Below are positions 35,737 to 47,340 of a stretch of DNA of 64,000 nt, one piece after another (position 1 is the first letter of the stretch; every line of letters begins with the position of its first letter). The notes below the pieces were generated by a model. The model had not been told where the DNA came from. It did no database searches and saw only the letters and a list, made by a program, of their open reading frames with translations. Source of the DNA: Alphaproteobacteria bacterium (GTDB lineage: Bacteria; Pseudomonadota; Alphaproteobacteria; Micropepsales; Micropepsaceae); the NCBI GenBank assembly GCA_947467345.1, contig CANIHD010000010.1, positions 42,996 to 106,995 on the forward strand, in the 5' to 3' direction. Both the position numbers and the translations under genes were made by a program.

Positions 35737-36351
35737 ATGGCCAAATCCGTTTCCCGAAAAGCCCGCCGCTTCGCGACCGTGTTCGATCTCGAATTCACGG
35801 CGTGGGAAGGTTCGCAGGAACGCCGCTGGTCGCTTCCGGGCGAGCGCAAGGAAGTGGTGCAGATCGGCGCCGTGAAATTGGACGCGGAATCGCTGCGAGT
35901 CGTCGACAGCTTTGACATGTTAGTGCAGCCGCGTTTGAACCCGGTTCTGTCAGAGTATTTGATCGCGCTCACCGGCATCACCAATCAGGAACTGGCGGAG
36001 CGCGGTGTGGATTTTGTCACCGCCTATCGCGCTTTTCTGGAATTTGTCGGCGACGATGTCATCTTTGCTTTTGGCCGCGACGATCTGGTTTTCATCGAGA
36101 ATATCAAGATCTATGGCTGGCAGCGCGAACTCATCTTGCCGCCCTATCGCAATGTCATTCCTTGGTTTGCCGAACACGGCGTGGACCTTGCGGGGAAACA
36201 CGCATGCGATGTGGCGGAAGCCGCCGGCGCCGAATTCGAGGGCCAACGCCATAACGCTTTGGCTGATGCTGCCGGCGTCGCGCGCGGCATGATCGCGATG
36301 GTTGCGCGCGGGATACAAAATCCGTTTGTCGCTGAGCCGGTTTCGGAATGA
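35737..36351 (+). CDS. DEDDh-type 3'-5' exonuclease family protein
   Basis: The 204-residue protein has the three exonuclease motifs: DLEFTAWEG near residues 17-25 (Exo I, D and E), FAFGRDDLVFIEN near 110-122 (Exo II aspartate), and RHNALADAAGVARG near 171-184 (Exo III, histidine and aspartate of the DEDDh type). The preference for LTGITNQELAERG places it near the Eri1/KapD-like nucleases. The substrate, RNA or DNA, is not shown. Its stop overlaps the next gene by four bases, so the two are translated together. Confidence 0.85.
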   Translation: MAKSVSRKARRFATVFDLEFTAWEGSQERRWSLPGERKEVVQIGAVKLDAESLRVVDSFDMLVQPRLNPVLSEYLIALTGITNQELAERGVDFVTAYRAFLEFVGDDVIFAFGRDDLVFIENIKIYGWQRELILPPYRNVIPWFAEHGVDLAGKHACDVAEAAGAEFEGQRHNALADAAGVARGMIAMVARGIQNPFVAEPVSE

Positions 36352-36779
36352 AGCTGGATGCCAATGAAATTGCACGCCTGCTTGAGCTTGCGCCGCATCC
36401 CGAGGGCGGATCGTTTCGCGAAATCTTCCGCGACGAAAACAAAGTCGATGGGCGCGCGCACGCGACCGCTATCTATTATCTTTTGCGCGCAGGCGAACAG
36501 TCGCGCTGGCATCGCGTGGATGCCGCCGAGATCTGGCATTTCTATGCAGGCGAAGCATTGGAGCTTTTCATCGCCTCAGCGCCAAATACGAATCCGACGC
36601 GCCATGTTCTAGGAAGCGGCCTCGCTTCCGGTGAACGCCCGCAATGCGTGGTACCTGCCAATATGTGGCAATGCGCACGCCCGCTCGGCGCCTATGCGCT
36701 CGTCGGCTGCACGGTCGCGCCGGGATTTCGCTTTGAAGGTTTTGAAATGGCGCCGGACGACTTGCCGGCCAGCGTGTAA
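36348..36779 (+). CDS. Cupin-fold DUF985 protein
   Basis: The 143-residue protein matches DUF985: HPEGGSFREIFRD near residues 17-29, ATAIYYLLRAGEQSRWHRVD near 39-58, EIWHFYAGEALELFI near 61-75, VVPANMWQCARPLGAYALVG near 101-120 and CTVAPGFRFEGFEMA near the end. The histidines of the cupin barrel are present. Members bind small ligands; the biochemical role is not established. It overlaps the exonuclease gene by four bases. Confidence 0.88.
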   Translation: MKLDANEIARLLELAPHPEGGSFREIFRDENKVDGRAHATAIYYLLRAGEQSRWHRVDAAEIWHFYAGEALELFIASAPNTNPTRHVLGSGLASGERPQCVVPANMWQCARPLGAYALVGCTVAPGFRFEGFEMAPDDLPASV

Positions 36780-36787
36780 TCCGTGCG

Positions 36788-37645
36788 CTACCGGTCGGTA
36801 TTGCCGGGGGCATTTCCGGCGCTCGCCGTGAGCCGTGCCTCGATCGCTTCGGCAATGGCGAGCGAAGACGGGCGGGCGGCGGGGCCGCCTTGCGTCACAT
36901 AAGTCACCACCAAAACTTCGTTCTGCAACGTCGCGGTCTTGGTGGTGCTGGCGGTTACGCGCACCGCGTGCAGACGGCTGGCCAGCACGCTGCGCATCGC
37001 GCGGGACGCGGCGAGCAGCTCCAAGGCGTAAGTCGCGTTGCGCATGGAATCGGCGGCCAGAGCCCGAACCTTCTTGTCACGCGCCAGGCCGTCCCAATCG
37101 GTGGCGAAGCCGACGGCCAAATTCTGCCGGTCGGCGAGGCGCTGCGACAGCTTCGCGGCGAAAAGCTTGATGTCTTTGGCCGGTACGGCGCGCGGCTCGA
37201 ATGTGCGCAAATCGTCGCTGCGCTCGGCCGGCATGCCGGCAGGGCGATGACGGGAATAGAGCGTCACGCCGCCCCATGGGCTTACCGCGATGGCCGTCTC
37301 GCCGGTGTCGAATTTCAGCACACGCCCGCCGGCCAAAGCCGGTTCGCTGGTGAGGTAGAAGATTTCCTCAGAGTCGGCGAAGCGCAGCCGCGGTTGTCCA
37401 GTGGCCTGATCGATCATGAACTCGACGTCGTCGGCGCCGACATAATGACCTTCGCGCGGCGCCGGGCCGGCCGGAATAATGGCTAGGCGCGAGGGCGTCA
37501 TGGGTTGGGTTTGGAGCTGAGGCGATACACCCGCTGGACGCGCTATCGTCGACCGGAACGCCTGGGCTGACGCAGGCGAAAACTGGGCCATCGTCGCCAA
37601 GCCGGCGGCGAGAAGAATTCGGGAAAGGACTTTACGCGTTGCCAA
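36788..37645 (-). CDS. Secreted DUF4908-like protein of unknown function
   Basis: From a TTG at 37645 the protein has about 285 residues beginning with a signal peptide (KVLSRILLAAGLATMAQFSP, cleavage near ASA-QA). The mature part has FMIDQATGQPRLRFADSEEI, VLKFDTGETAIAVSPWGGVT and a helical C-terminal region with LAADSMRNATYALELLAASR. It resembles the DUF4908 family of Caulobacter-type bacteria, recalled rather than searched. The frame is open to 37759, but the upstream 38 codons include a Cys-rich segment that does not look like coding sequence. The gene is convergent with the DUF985 gene, eight bases apart. Confidence 0.65.
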   Translation of the reverse strand: MATRKVLSRILLAAGLATMAQFSPASAQAFRSTIARPAGVSPQLQTQPMTPSRLAIIPAGPAPREGHYVGADDVEFMIDQATGQPRLRFADSEEIFYLTSEPALAGGRVLKFDTGETAIAVSPWGGVTLYSRHRPAGMPAERSDDLRTFEPRAVPAKDIKLFAAKLSQRLADRQNLAVGFATDWDGLARDKKVRALAADSMRNATYALELLAASRAMRSVLASRLHAVRVTASTTKTATLQNEVLVVTYVTQGGPAARPSSLAIAEAIEARLTASAGNAPGNTDR

Positions 37646-37822
37646 GAGCAATCCTGTCGGTTGGGCTGAAACCTGCCCAGCCACTTCCCAGCTCGTCCTG
37701 TATTCAGCTAGGCGGTGAACGTGGCAACAATAAGGAGGCAGGTTTGAACAAATTCCCATGCACCCTGCATCCGGGCATGTAAGCCCGGTTCTGTCGCGAA
37801 AATATGCCGAGGAAGGGGGCGC

Positions 37823-38632
37823 TCAAATCTCCGAGAAGTCACCCGCGCGGCCTTTGCCGCCGGCAAATCGCGCGGCGCCGGTAAAGGTCTCATTGGCTTC
37901 GAGAGCCTTCATTCCGTGGCGAAATTCGGCGGCCAAGGCATCCGGCTCGCTCAGGCCCCATTGTTCCAACGCCGAGAGCCGGTCGCCGCGCATACAGATT
38001 TCCGGGAAGCGTGCGATCTCGGCCGCCAAAGTTTCGGCAGCGGCGCGCGACTGCCCCACCGGCACCACACGGTTGGCGAGGCCGAATTGAAGCGCCTCGG
38101 CCGCGTCCACCGGCCGGCCGGTCAGCAACATGTCCATGGCGCGGCTCTGTCCGATCAAACGGGGCAGGCGGATAGTTCCGCCGTCGATGAGGGGCACGCC
38201 CCAGCGGCGCGAGAAGACGCCGAACACGGCGTTCTCTTCCACCACCCGCAAATCGCACCAGATCGCCAGTTCTAACCCGCCTGCCACGGCATGTCCTGCA
38301 ATGGCGGCGATCACCGGTTTGCTCAGCCGCATGCGGGTGGGGCCCATCGGCGCGTCGCCGGCTAAAGGCTCGCTCGTAGTGGGCGGCGTGACCAGATTGC
38401 GTTTCTCGCCGCCGGCCGCGATGGCTTTCAGATCGGCGCCCGCGCAGAAAATTCCGCCGGCGCCCCAGAGCACCGCCACCTTGGCATTGGGATCTGCTTC
38501 AAAATTCGAGAAGGCGGCGGCCAGTGCCGCCGCGGTCGGCCGGTCCACCGCATTCTTCGCTTCCGGGCGGTCCAGAATGATGGTCACCACTGGACCCGCT
38601 GTCTCGACGCGCACAGATGTCTCGGCTGTCAT
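37823..38632 (-). CDS. Enoyl-CoA hydratase/isomerase family protein (crotonase)
   Basis: The 269-residue protein has the crotonase fold: VVTIILDRPEAKNAVDRPTA near 15-34, the first oxyanion segment IFCAGADLKAIAAGG near 61-75, and AAIAGHAVAGGLELAIWCDL near 106-125 with the second oxyanion glycine. DGGTIRLPRLIGQSRAMDML follows near 151-170, then LTGRPVDAAEALQFGLANRV. The typical hydratase glutamates are not both obvious, so substrate and reaction cannot be fixed. The ATG at 38632 is chosen; the frame continues upstream for 1.4 kb only because it runs antisense to acnA. It is divergent from acnA. Confidence 0.88.
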   Translation of the reverse strand: MTAETSVRVETAGPVVTIILDRPEAKNAVDRPTAAALAAAFSNFEADPNAKVAVLWGAGGIFCAGADLKAIAAGGEKRNLVTPPTTSEPLAGDAPMGPTRMRLSKPVIAAIAGHAVAGGLELAIWCDLRVVEENAVFGVFSRRWGVPLIDGGTIRLPRLIGQSRAMDMLLTGRPVDAAEALQFGLANRVVPVGQSRAAAETLAAEIARFPEICMRGDRLSALEQWGLSEPDALAAEFRHGMKALEANETFTGAARFAGGKGRAGDFSEI

Positions 38633-38791
38633 GATCTCTCGTTTCTTGCCCATGGCCGAAGCTGCGGCCGCAGGCCGCGCACAAGAATTCGACGATTCGC
38701 GGAACACGAAGCCTTCCGTATTTACCCCAATGCGCTCTAATGTCCGCGCCGTTTCACATTGCAACGCAGCACACTCGTCAGAGAGGCACAC

Positions 38792-41500
<2,709 letters not shown>

Positions 41501-41513
41501 ACGCCTGACACAG

Positions 41514-41560
41514 TCCCGTGAGCAGCGCCGCAGAGATGCGGCGTAATCACGGGATTTGTC
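41514..41560 (+). terminator. Two-part hairpin terminator after acnA
   Basis: Outer arms TCCCGTGA (41514-41521) and TCACGGGA (41547-41554) enclose an inner stem GCGCCGCA/TGCGGCGT (41525-41532 with 41537-41544) with a GAGA tetraloop; TTTGTC follows. The structure lies 14 bases after the acnA stop. Confidence 0.7.
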
Positions 41561-41638
41561 TTCGCCTTCAACCCAATGTGAAGAATTGCAGGACCTGCGC
41601 CCCTTGGGCTGCCGGTGTCATGCCCCTATGGTTTTGCC

Positions 41639-42373
41639 ATGAACGCGAGGCGAACCCTGTTTTTGGCGCTTACGGCGGGGGCGGTGAGCGTCTCTTCGCC
41701 GCTGCTTGCCGCAACCGCGCCGCCGCCCATCCTTGTCGAACTCTTCACGAGCCAAGGGTGCAGCGATTGTCCGCCGGCCGATCATCTCCTTCTTGAGTTG
41801 GCCGCGCGCAAAGATGTCGTCGCGCTCACGCTGCCGATCACCTATTGGGACATGCTGGGCTGGAAAGACACGCTGGCGACCGACGCGAATACGCAACGCC
41901 AGAAGGCCTACGCAAAAGCCATGAGTCGCAGCGGTGTCTACACGCCGCAAATTGTGGTCGGCGGCGCCGAGCATGTTATCGGCGGTCATCGCGACAAGGT
42001 TCTCACCGCCATTGCCCACGCGCAGGCACAGCGCGAATTTGTCCCCATTGCGATCGCGCAAGGCTCGGGCCGCGTCACCGTCACCATTGCCGCGCGCGCG
42101 GAAGGTCAGCGCAGCACCGCGGCAACGATCTGGCTGATGCACACGCTCAGCCACGCGAAGGTCGCCATCGGCGGCGGCGAAAACAACACACGCGAGTTGG
42201 TTTACGCCAATGTCGTGCGCGAGATGCAGCGTTTCGGCGATTGGGACGGCGGCGAAAAAAACTTCACAATTCCGATGCGCGCCGAACCCGGCAAGCAAGA
42301 CGGCATCGCAATTGTGTTGCAGCGCGCGGATTACGGCCCGGTCATCGGCGCCGCTTTGGTTGCGCTTCGCTAA
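41639..42373 (+). CDS. DUF1223 thioredoxin-like secreted protein
   Basis: The 244-residue protein begins with a signal peptide (LFLALTAGAVSVSSPLLAAT), then VELFTSQGCSDCPPADHLLL (about 33-52), whose CSDC pair and thioredoxin-like fold define DUF1223, then ITYWDMLGWKDTLATDANTQ and SGVYTPQIVVGGAEHVIGGH near 104-123. The C-terminal half carries a beta-rich domain ending in LQRADYGPVIGAALVAL. The ATG at 41639 begins directly on the signal peptide. In rhizobia and Caulobacter-like bacteria this family regularly follows acnA. Redox function is inferred from the CxxC motif only. Confidence 0.88.
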   Translation: MNARRTLFLALTAGAVSVSSPLLAATAPPPILVELFTSQGCSDCPPADHLLLELAARKDVVALTLPITYWDMLGWKDTLATDANTQRQKAYAKAMSRSGVYTPQIVVGGAEHVIGGHRDKVLTAIAHAQAQREFVPIAIAQGSGRVTVTIAARAEGQRSTAATIWLMHTLSHAKVAIGGGENNTRELVYANVVREMQRFGDWDGGEKNFTIPMRAEPGKQDGIAIVLQRADYGPVIGAALVALR

Positions 42374-42375
42374 AG

Positions 42376-42456
42376 GCGTGATGCGGGTGCAGCGCGCCAG
42401 CGGTGCGATGCTGACCCAGGATCCAGGTAAACACCCAGCATAGAATTCGAAAATCG
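42376..42456 (+). repeat. Degenerate copy of the GCAGCGC...GACCCAGG intergenic repeat
   Basis: GGGTGCAGCGCGCCAGCGGT followed by GCTGACCCAGGATCCAGGTA and TAGAATTCGAAAATC aligns block by block with the element at 47341-47477 (GCAGCGCAGTAGCGGTGCAT, GACCCGGGACCCAGGTA, TTGAATTTGAAAATT). Only one arm is present and it has diverged. Confidence 0.65.
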
Positions 42457-42484
42457 CAGTGATGCGCGGAATAGAAGCCGGTTA

Positions 42485-42844
42485 TCAGACTAATTTTTCG
42501 CCGGCCCGCGCAGCTCGAACATCGAACATTTTCTCGCTCGCCCGGCGATAGGCGCGCGATGCTGTGCCGTGGTCCGGACGCTTCGGTGTCAGAATTTGGC
42601 CAAGCGCTTGCGCCGCGAAGGTGCTGACAAGGTGCGGTTCCAGGTCGCAGGTGTTTTGTGTTGTGCCAATTGGGGACACGAATTGTGGTGTTCCAATTGG
42701 GGGCGCCAATTGGGACGCCGGCTTTGCGGCTGTTTCTTCTGGGTTGCGTCTTTCGTAACCATGAAAATCGTCGTCGGTCCTCGCTTTTGCTGCGTTGCGA
42801 TCGCCGCTGAACCAGGTCTGCGCGCGAACGATTTCGACTTTCAT
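42485..42844 (-). CDS. Small hypothetical protein with internal repeats
   Basis: The 119-residue frame starts MKVEIVRAQTWFSGDRNAAK, has a polar middle with the duplicated PPIGTPQFV and SPIGTTQ pieces, and ends with LVSTFAAQALGQILTPKRPD and a YRRASEKMF tail. The FAAQALGQI...YRRA pattern resembles short alphaproteobacterial proteins of unknown function, which is the main reason to call it. The start has no good ribosome binding site. The repeats are encoded by three copies of CCAATTGGG (42666, 42693, 42706). It is divergent from the PAS-GGDEF-EAL gene. Confidence 0.45.
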   Translation of the reverse strand: MKVEIVRAQTWFSGDRNAAKARTDDDFHGYERRNPEETAAKPASQLAPPIGTPQFVSPIGTTQNTCDLEPHLVSTFAAQALGQILTPKRPDHGTASRAYRRASEKMFDVRAARAGEKLV

Positions 42845-42902
42845 AGCAGTGATTTAAGCAAGCCGCACGCCATCCGGAGTGCCGGTTGCTTTCGAGTTTT
42901 TT

Positions 42903-44747
42903 ATGTCCTCACGCGGTAGTTATGCGGGGGTGGTCGCGACAAAGAGCGCGGTGTGTGGGTGGTGGATTGTGCAGGCTAAAAACCTCAAAGATATTTCCGG
43001 TGGATTGGCGGCTCTTCAAAAAGCCAACGACGCTGAATTTTTGCGTCTGGCGCTTCTCGGTGCGGGGGTTGCCGCATTCGACTGGACGATTGCCGGTGAT
43101 GAAATCACTTGGGGCGGCGCCGAAATTCACTTGCGCAATCACGATGTCCCCAACCGGTTGAACAGCGGCGCCGCGTTTCTCGAATGGCTGGATCGCGATA
43201 GCCGCGCACGTCTCATGGCGTTGGCGCAACAGCCCGTTGACGCAGAATCCGCTTTTGTCATCGAATGCGAATTGCCGTCGCTTGGCGGGCGCGAATGGGT
43301 TGAAATTCGCGGCATTCGTCTTCCAGGACCGAACGGACGCGCCGAGCGCATAACCGGAATCGTGCGGGATATCAGCGAAGAAAAAAACGCCATCACGCGG
43401 CTTTCCTATCTTTCGTCCTGCGATGAACTCACCGGACAATTGAACCGCACCAAATTGCGCGAGGAACTGGCCCGTCTCCTGGCGCGCCCCGACGCGATGG
43501 ATAATCCGTGCGGCTATGTCGTGGCTGCGATCGACCGCTTGGCGGCTATCAACGACACGTTCGGCTTCGACATTGCCGACGAAGTTATCGTCGCCGCCGG
43601 TCAGCGCTTAGCGCGATCCTTACGCGGCACCGACGTGATCGGCCGCACCGCGGGAAACAAATTCGGCATCATCTTGGGCGCCTGCGATGAGGCCGAAATC
43701 CCCGCCGTCGCCGAACGCTTGCGCGCCGCTGTGCGCAGCGAAGTCATTGAGACTCGCGCCGGACCGGTCTCTGCCACGATCTCCATCGGCGCGGTTTGGT
43801 TGCCGCAAAGCGCGTCCACCAGCCAGGAAGCCATGTTGCGCGCCGTTGAGGCGCTGGAACAGGCAAAGGCGATGGGGCGCAATGGCTTCAGCGTCTATGC
43901 CAAATCCGCGCGCCGCGACTCTTCGCGTCTGCAGATGATGGCGATGGCCGATGAAATCATGGCTGCGCTCGACGAACAACGCATCGCTGTCGCCTATCAA
44001 CCCATCGTCGGGGCGAAATCGCGTGAGCCGGAATATTACGAGTGTCTTTTGCGCTTGATCCGTCGCGACGGTTCGATCGTCGGTGCCGGGGAATTCATTC
44101 CCGCCGCTGAGTCGCTTGGGCTCATCCGGTTGTGCGACAGACGCGCGCTCGAAATCGCTGTGTCTCAGCTTATTGCCCACCCTAATCTCAAACTTTCGCT
44201 CAACGTCTCGGGCACCACGGCGGGCGACAATTCCTGGCTGCAATCCTTCATCAGCTATTTGCACGACAACAAGGCGGCGGCGCGCCGGCTCACGGTAGAA
44301 CTCACCGAGACGGCGGCGTTACACGCTTTCGAAGAAAACGGCGGCTTTCTCACCAAATTGCATGAACTCGGTTGCCGCGTCGCCATCGACGATTTCGGCG
44401 CCGGCTACACGTCGTTTCGCAATCTCCACGCGATGCGCTTCGACGTCGTCAAAATCGACGGCTCTTATGTGCAGAATCTCAGCAAAGAACCCGACAACCA
44501 GATTTTCGTACGCACGCTGGTGGAGCTGGCCAAGAATTTCGGCATCGAAACCGTTGCCGAGTGGGTAGATTCCGACGAGAACGCGGACCTGCTCACGAAA
44601 ATGGGCGTCGATTATTTCCAGGGCTCCCTTTCGGACGCCCGGAACTGTCGCCCGCTTGGGCCGATCAACCGGCCGTGCCCGTCCTGCAACGAAATTCGGC
44701 GTAAAGCGGTAAATCCGCCTCCCGGGCACCGAAATCCCCAAAGTTAA
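42903..44747 (+). CDS. PAS-GGDEF-EAL cyclic-di-GMP protein, frameshifted at its 3' end
   Basis: A likely c-di-GMP phosphodiesterase. Counting from ATG 42903: a PAS-like region (about 50-155, GVAAFDWTIAGDEITWGGAE to ITGIVRDISEE), a GGDEF domain (about 160-325) whose signature reads AGNKF and should not make c-di-GMP, and an EAL domain (about 340-590) with YECLLRL for EALLR, LSLNVSG, ELTETA, IDDFGAGYTSF, VKIDGSYVQN and AEWVD, so the phosphodiesterase metal ligands look intact. After DYFQG (44611-44624) the family PFGRPELSP is found one frame over, ending at TAA 44704; one missing base gives instead a foreign tail of about 40 residues. A GTG at 42969 is another possible start. Confidence 0.85.
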   Translation: MSSRGSYAGVVATKSAVCGWWIVQAKNLKDISGGLAALQKANDAEFLRLALLGAGVAAFDWTIAGDEITWGGAEIHLRNHDVPNRLNSGAAFLEWLDRDSRARLMALAQQPVDAESAFVIECELPSLGGREWVEIRGIRLPGPNGRAERITGIVRDISEEKNAITRLSYLSSCDELTGQLNRTKLREELARLLARPDAMDNPCGYVVAAIDRLAAINDTFGFDIADEVIVAAGQRLARSLRGTDVIGRTAGNKFGIILGACDEAEIPAVAERLRAAVRSEVIETRAGPVSATISIGAVWLPQSASTSQEAMLRAVEALEQAKAMGRNGFSVYAKSARRDSSRLQMMAMADEIMAALDEQRIAVAYQPIVGAKSREPEYYECLLRLIRRDGSIVGAGEFIPAAESLGLIRLCDRRALEIAVSQLIAHPNLKLSLNVSGTTAGDNSWLQSFISYLHDNKAAARRLTVELTETAALHAFEENGGFLTKLHELGCRVAIDDFGAGYTSFRNLHAMRFDVVKIDGSYVQNLSKEPDNQIFVRTLVELAKNFGIETVAEWVDSDENADLLTKMGVDYFQGSLSDARNCRPLGPINRPCPSCNEIRRKAVNPPPGHRNPQS

Positions 44748-44850
44748 TTCACACGATAGTGGCGTAGTTTGGCCATTCGTGCCCAAATACACGGGCGCAG
44801 CGTGATTCCGCCTTAGATCGGAAGGTTCTGCGCGCGGGGGAAGTTTAGGC

Positions 44851-46044
44851 ATGCGCGAGTCTCGAGGCGTGATATCGCTTCTGGCGGTTCTGCAAGCGCT
44901 GCTCCTCACCGGCTCCGTTATCACGACGCTGCTCGGCGGACAGATTGGCGTGATGCTCGCGCCCGACGTTGCCTTCGCCACCGCGCCGATCACCACTTTC
45001 ATTATCGGTACAGCGATCACGGCCTTTCCCGCTTCGCTCTTCATGGGGCGCAACGGACGCAAAGCTGGCTTCATGCTCGGCTGCGTCATAGGCTTTTTCG
45101 GCGCGGCCATTTCGGCGTTTGCGCTTTATCGCCAAAGCTTCGGACTATTTCTTCTCGGCACCTGCCTCACCGGCAGCCATGCGGCGTTCGGCCAATATTA
45201 TCGCCTCGCTGCCGCCGAAGCGGTGCCCGACGGTTTTCGCGGCAAAGCAATCTCTTATGTGCTGGGTGGCGGTATTGCCGGCGGGTTTTTGGGGCCTTGG
45301 GCCGCCGCCGCCACGAAAGACGCGCTGCCGGTTGCATTTGCCGGGCCTTACATTGTTCTCATGCTGTGCACGGTCGTGGCGTTTGTTCTGTTGGCTTATG
45401 CGCATCTGGCGCCGCCACGCACCCACGCGAATGTGGTGGAAGAGAGCCCGCGTCCCTTCGCCGACATCGTCGTCCAGCCCAAATTTATCGCCGCGGTGAC
45501 CGGCGCCGTTGCCGGTTATGTCGTGATGAATTTTCTAATGACCGCAACACCGCTTGCCATGGCGCATCACCATCATGGCGATCACGAAGCGGCCTTCGTC
45601 ATCCAATGGCATGTTATCGCCATGTTCGCGCCGTCCTTCGTTACCGGAACGATCATTCAACGCCTCGGCACCATCCCGGTGATGGGTCTTGGCGCGCTGT
45701 TGCTATTGGTGACGGTCGGCGTCGCGCATGCAGGTACGAGCGTTCTCTTCTTCTGGACGGCGCTTGTGCTGCTCGGGGTGGGTTGGAATTTTCTTTACGT
45801 GGGCGGTTCGACTCTTCTCGTCGGCACACATCGGCGCAGCGAAGGCGGCAAGGTGCAGGGACTTAACGACATGCTGGTTTTCGCCGGCATGGGAATTTCG
45901 TCGCTGCTCTCCGGCGCGCTGCTCTATCAGCTGGGCTGGCAAAACATGGCGCTGGCAACCCTGCCACTGATCGCTGCGACGCTTGCCGTGCTTGCCTGGG
46001 CGTTTACCAAGTCGCCCGCACAAACACCCGCGCACGCGCGTTGA
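44851..46044 (+). CDS. MFS transporter
   Basis: The 397-residue protein has about twelve hydrophobic segments in two halves of six, with the loop between helices 2 and 3 reading FMGRNGRKAGFMLG (about 65-78), the major facilitator signature. The middle loop holds PPRTHANVVEESPRPFADIV, and a histidine-rich HHHHGDHEAAF segment lies at the start of the second half (about 238-248). The substrate is unknown; the His cluster might bind metal but may simply be a loop. ATG 44851 begins right before helix 1. The gene is followed by the broken aminotransferase with a gap of 76 bases, possibly one unit. Confidence 0.88.
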   Translation: MRESRGVISLLAVLQALLLTGSVITTLLGGQIGVMLAPDVAFATAPITTFIIGTAITAFPASLFMGRNGRKAGFMLGCVIGFFGAAISAFALYRQSFGLFLLGTCLTGSHAAFGQYYRLAAAEAVPDGFRGKAISYVLGGGIAGGFLGPWAAAATKDALPVAFAGPYIVLMLCTVVAFVLLAYAHLAPPRTHANVVEESPRPFADIVVQPKFIAAVTGAVAGYVVMNFLMTATPLAMAHHHHGDHEAAFVIQWHVIAMFAPSFVTGTIIQRLGTIPVMGLGALLLLVTVGVAHAGTSVLFFWTALVLLGVGWNFLYVGGSTLLVGTHRRSEGGKVQGLNDMLVFAGMGISSLLSGALLYQLGWQNMALATLPLIAATLAVLAWAFTKSPAQTPAHAR

Positions 46045-46120
46045 TGGCTAAAACATTGATCGATCAAACGTTGCCGCGCGTGAATTTGCATGCGCAGATG
46101 CGCCCGCAACGGGGGCAGCG

Positions 46121-47326
46121 ATGACAGATTGGGACGCGCGGTATGCGCCGCGCAGCCGCCGCATGGCGGCTTCGGAAATTCGCGAGCTTCTGAAACTCCT
46201 GGACCAGCCGGGAATTATTTCCTTTGCCGGTGGAATTCCAGACCCGCACGTCTTTCCGAGAGAAGAGATCGCCGCCGCTTACGCGCGCATTCTTTCCGCG
46301 CCGGCGTCGGGCACCTCGCTGCAATATTCGGTCAGCGAAGTCTATGGGCCTTTGCGCGAGTGGATCGTCGGCTACATGAAATCGCTCGGCGTGTCCTGCA
46401 GCGTCGATAACATCCTCATCACCAACGGTTCGCAGCAGGCGCTCGATTTCATCGGCAAGCTTTTCATCGCTGAAGGCGATCTGGTGCTTGTCACGCGGCC
46501 TACCTATCTCGGCGCGTTGCAGGCCTTCAACGCCTATGAACCGCGCTAAGATATTTTGCCCGGCATCGACGGGAACCGCACGCCGGCGAGTTTCGGCAAT
46601 GGCCAGGCATTGCCGCGGCTGGGCTACGTCAATCCGGATTTTCGCAATCCCAGCGGCACCAGCCTCACGCGCGACGAACGTCTGCGTCTTCTCGGAGATG
46701 CGCACAGACTCGGCATGCCGCTGATCGAAGATGGCGCCTATTCCGAACTTCGTTACGACGGTCCCGGTGAGCCTGCGTTGATCGCGCTTGATGCTGAGGC
46801 GCGTGGCGGCATCGAAAATTCGCTGGTGCTGTATTGCGGCACCTTTTCCAAAACGGTCGTTTCGGGATTGCGCATCGGCTGGGTGGCGGGGCCGCGCGCG
46901 GTCATTCAGAAACTTTTCCTCATCAAGCAGGCAGCCGATCTGCACAGTTCCGCGCTAAACCAGATGGTGCTGCACGACGTGGTTTCTAATGGCTTCGCGA
47001 CGCGGCTCGAACCCATCCGCGCGCTCTATAAAGGCCGCCGCGATGCGCTGCTCGCCGCGCTGGAGCGTCATATGCCGGCTGGCGTGAGCTGGACTAAGCC
47101 GCGCGGCGGCATGTTCGTGTGGGTGGACTTGCCAGCGCATCTCGATGGCGCCGAACTGCTGGCGCGCTCTATAGCCGAGATTCGCGTTGCCTTCGTGCCC
47201 GGCCATGCATTTTTTTCCGACGGCACAGGGCGAAATACGCTGCGGCTGAATTTCTCCCTGAGCGATAGCGATCAAATCGAAACCGGCATTGCCCGCCTCG
47301 GCGCGCTGCTGAAGACGCTGGTTTAG
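46121..47326 (+). pseudogene. PLP-dependent aminotransferase (class I/II) with an in-frame stop
   Basis: The frame codes for a fold-type I aminotransferase of the kind including 2-aminoadipate and aromatic transaminases: YAPRSRRMAASEIRELLKLL at the start, PGIISFAGGIPDPHVFP, LQYSVSEVYGPLREWI, ITNGSQQALDFIGKLF, then NPDFRNPSGTSLTRDERLRL, and the PLP lysine in CGTFSKTVVSGLRIGWV near residue 245. TAA at 46547-46549 (codon 143) interrupts it after AFNAYEPR; the next codons DILPGID continue in the same frame. Relatives have a tyrosine there, so TAY changed to TAA. Unless read through, the product lacks its active-site lysine. A restart at 46556 would be too short to fold. Confidence 0.9.
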
Positions 47327-47340
47327 CGCCGCCACATTTA

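Noticed and set aside
45565..45600. His-rich HHHHGDH loop of the MFS protein as proof of metal transport
   Set aside because: A single histidine cluster in a loop is not enough to assign a substrate.
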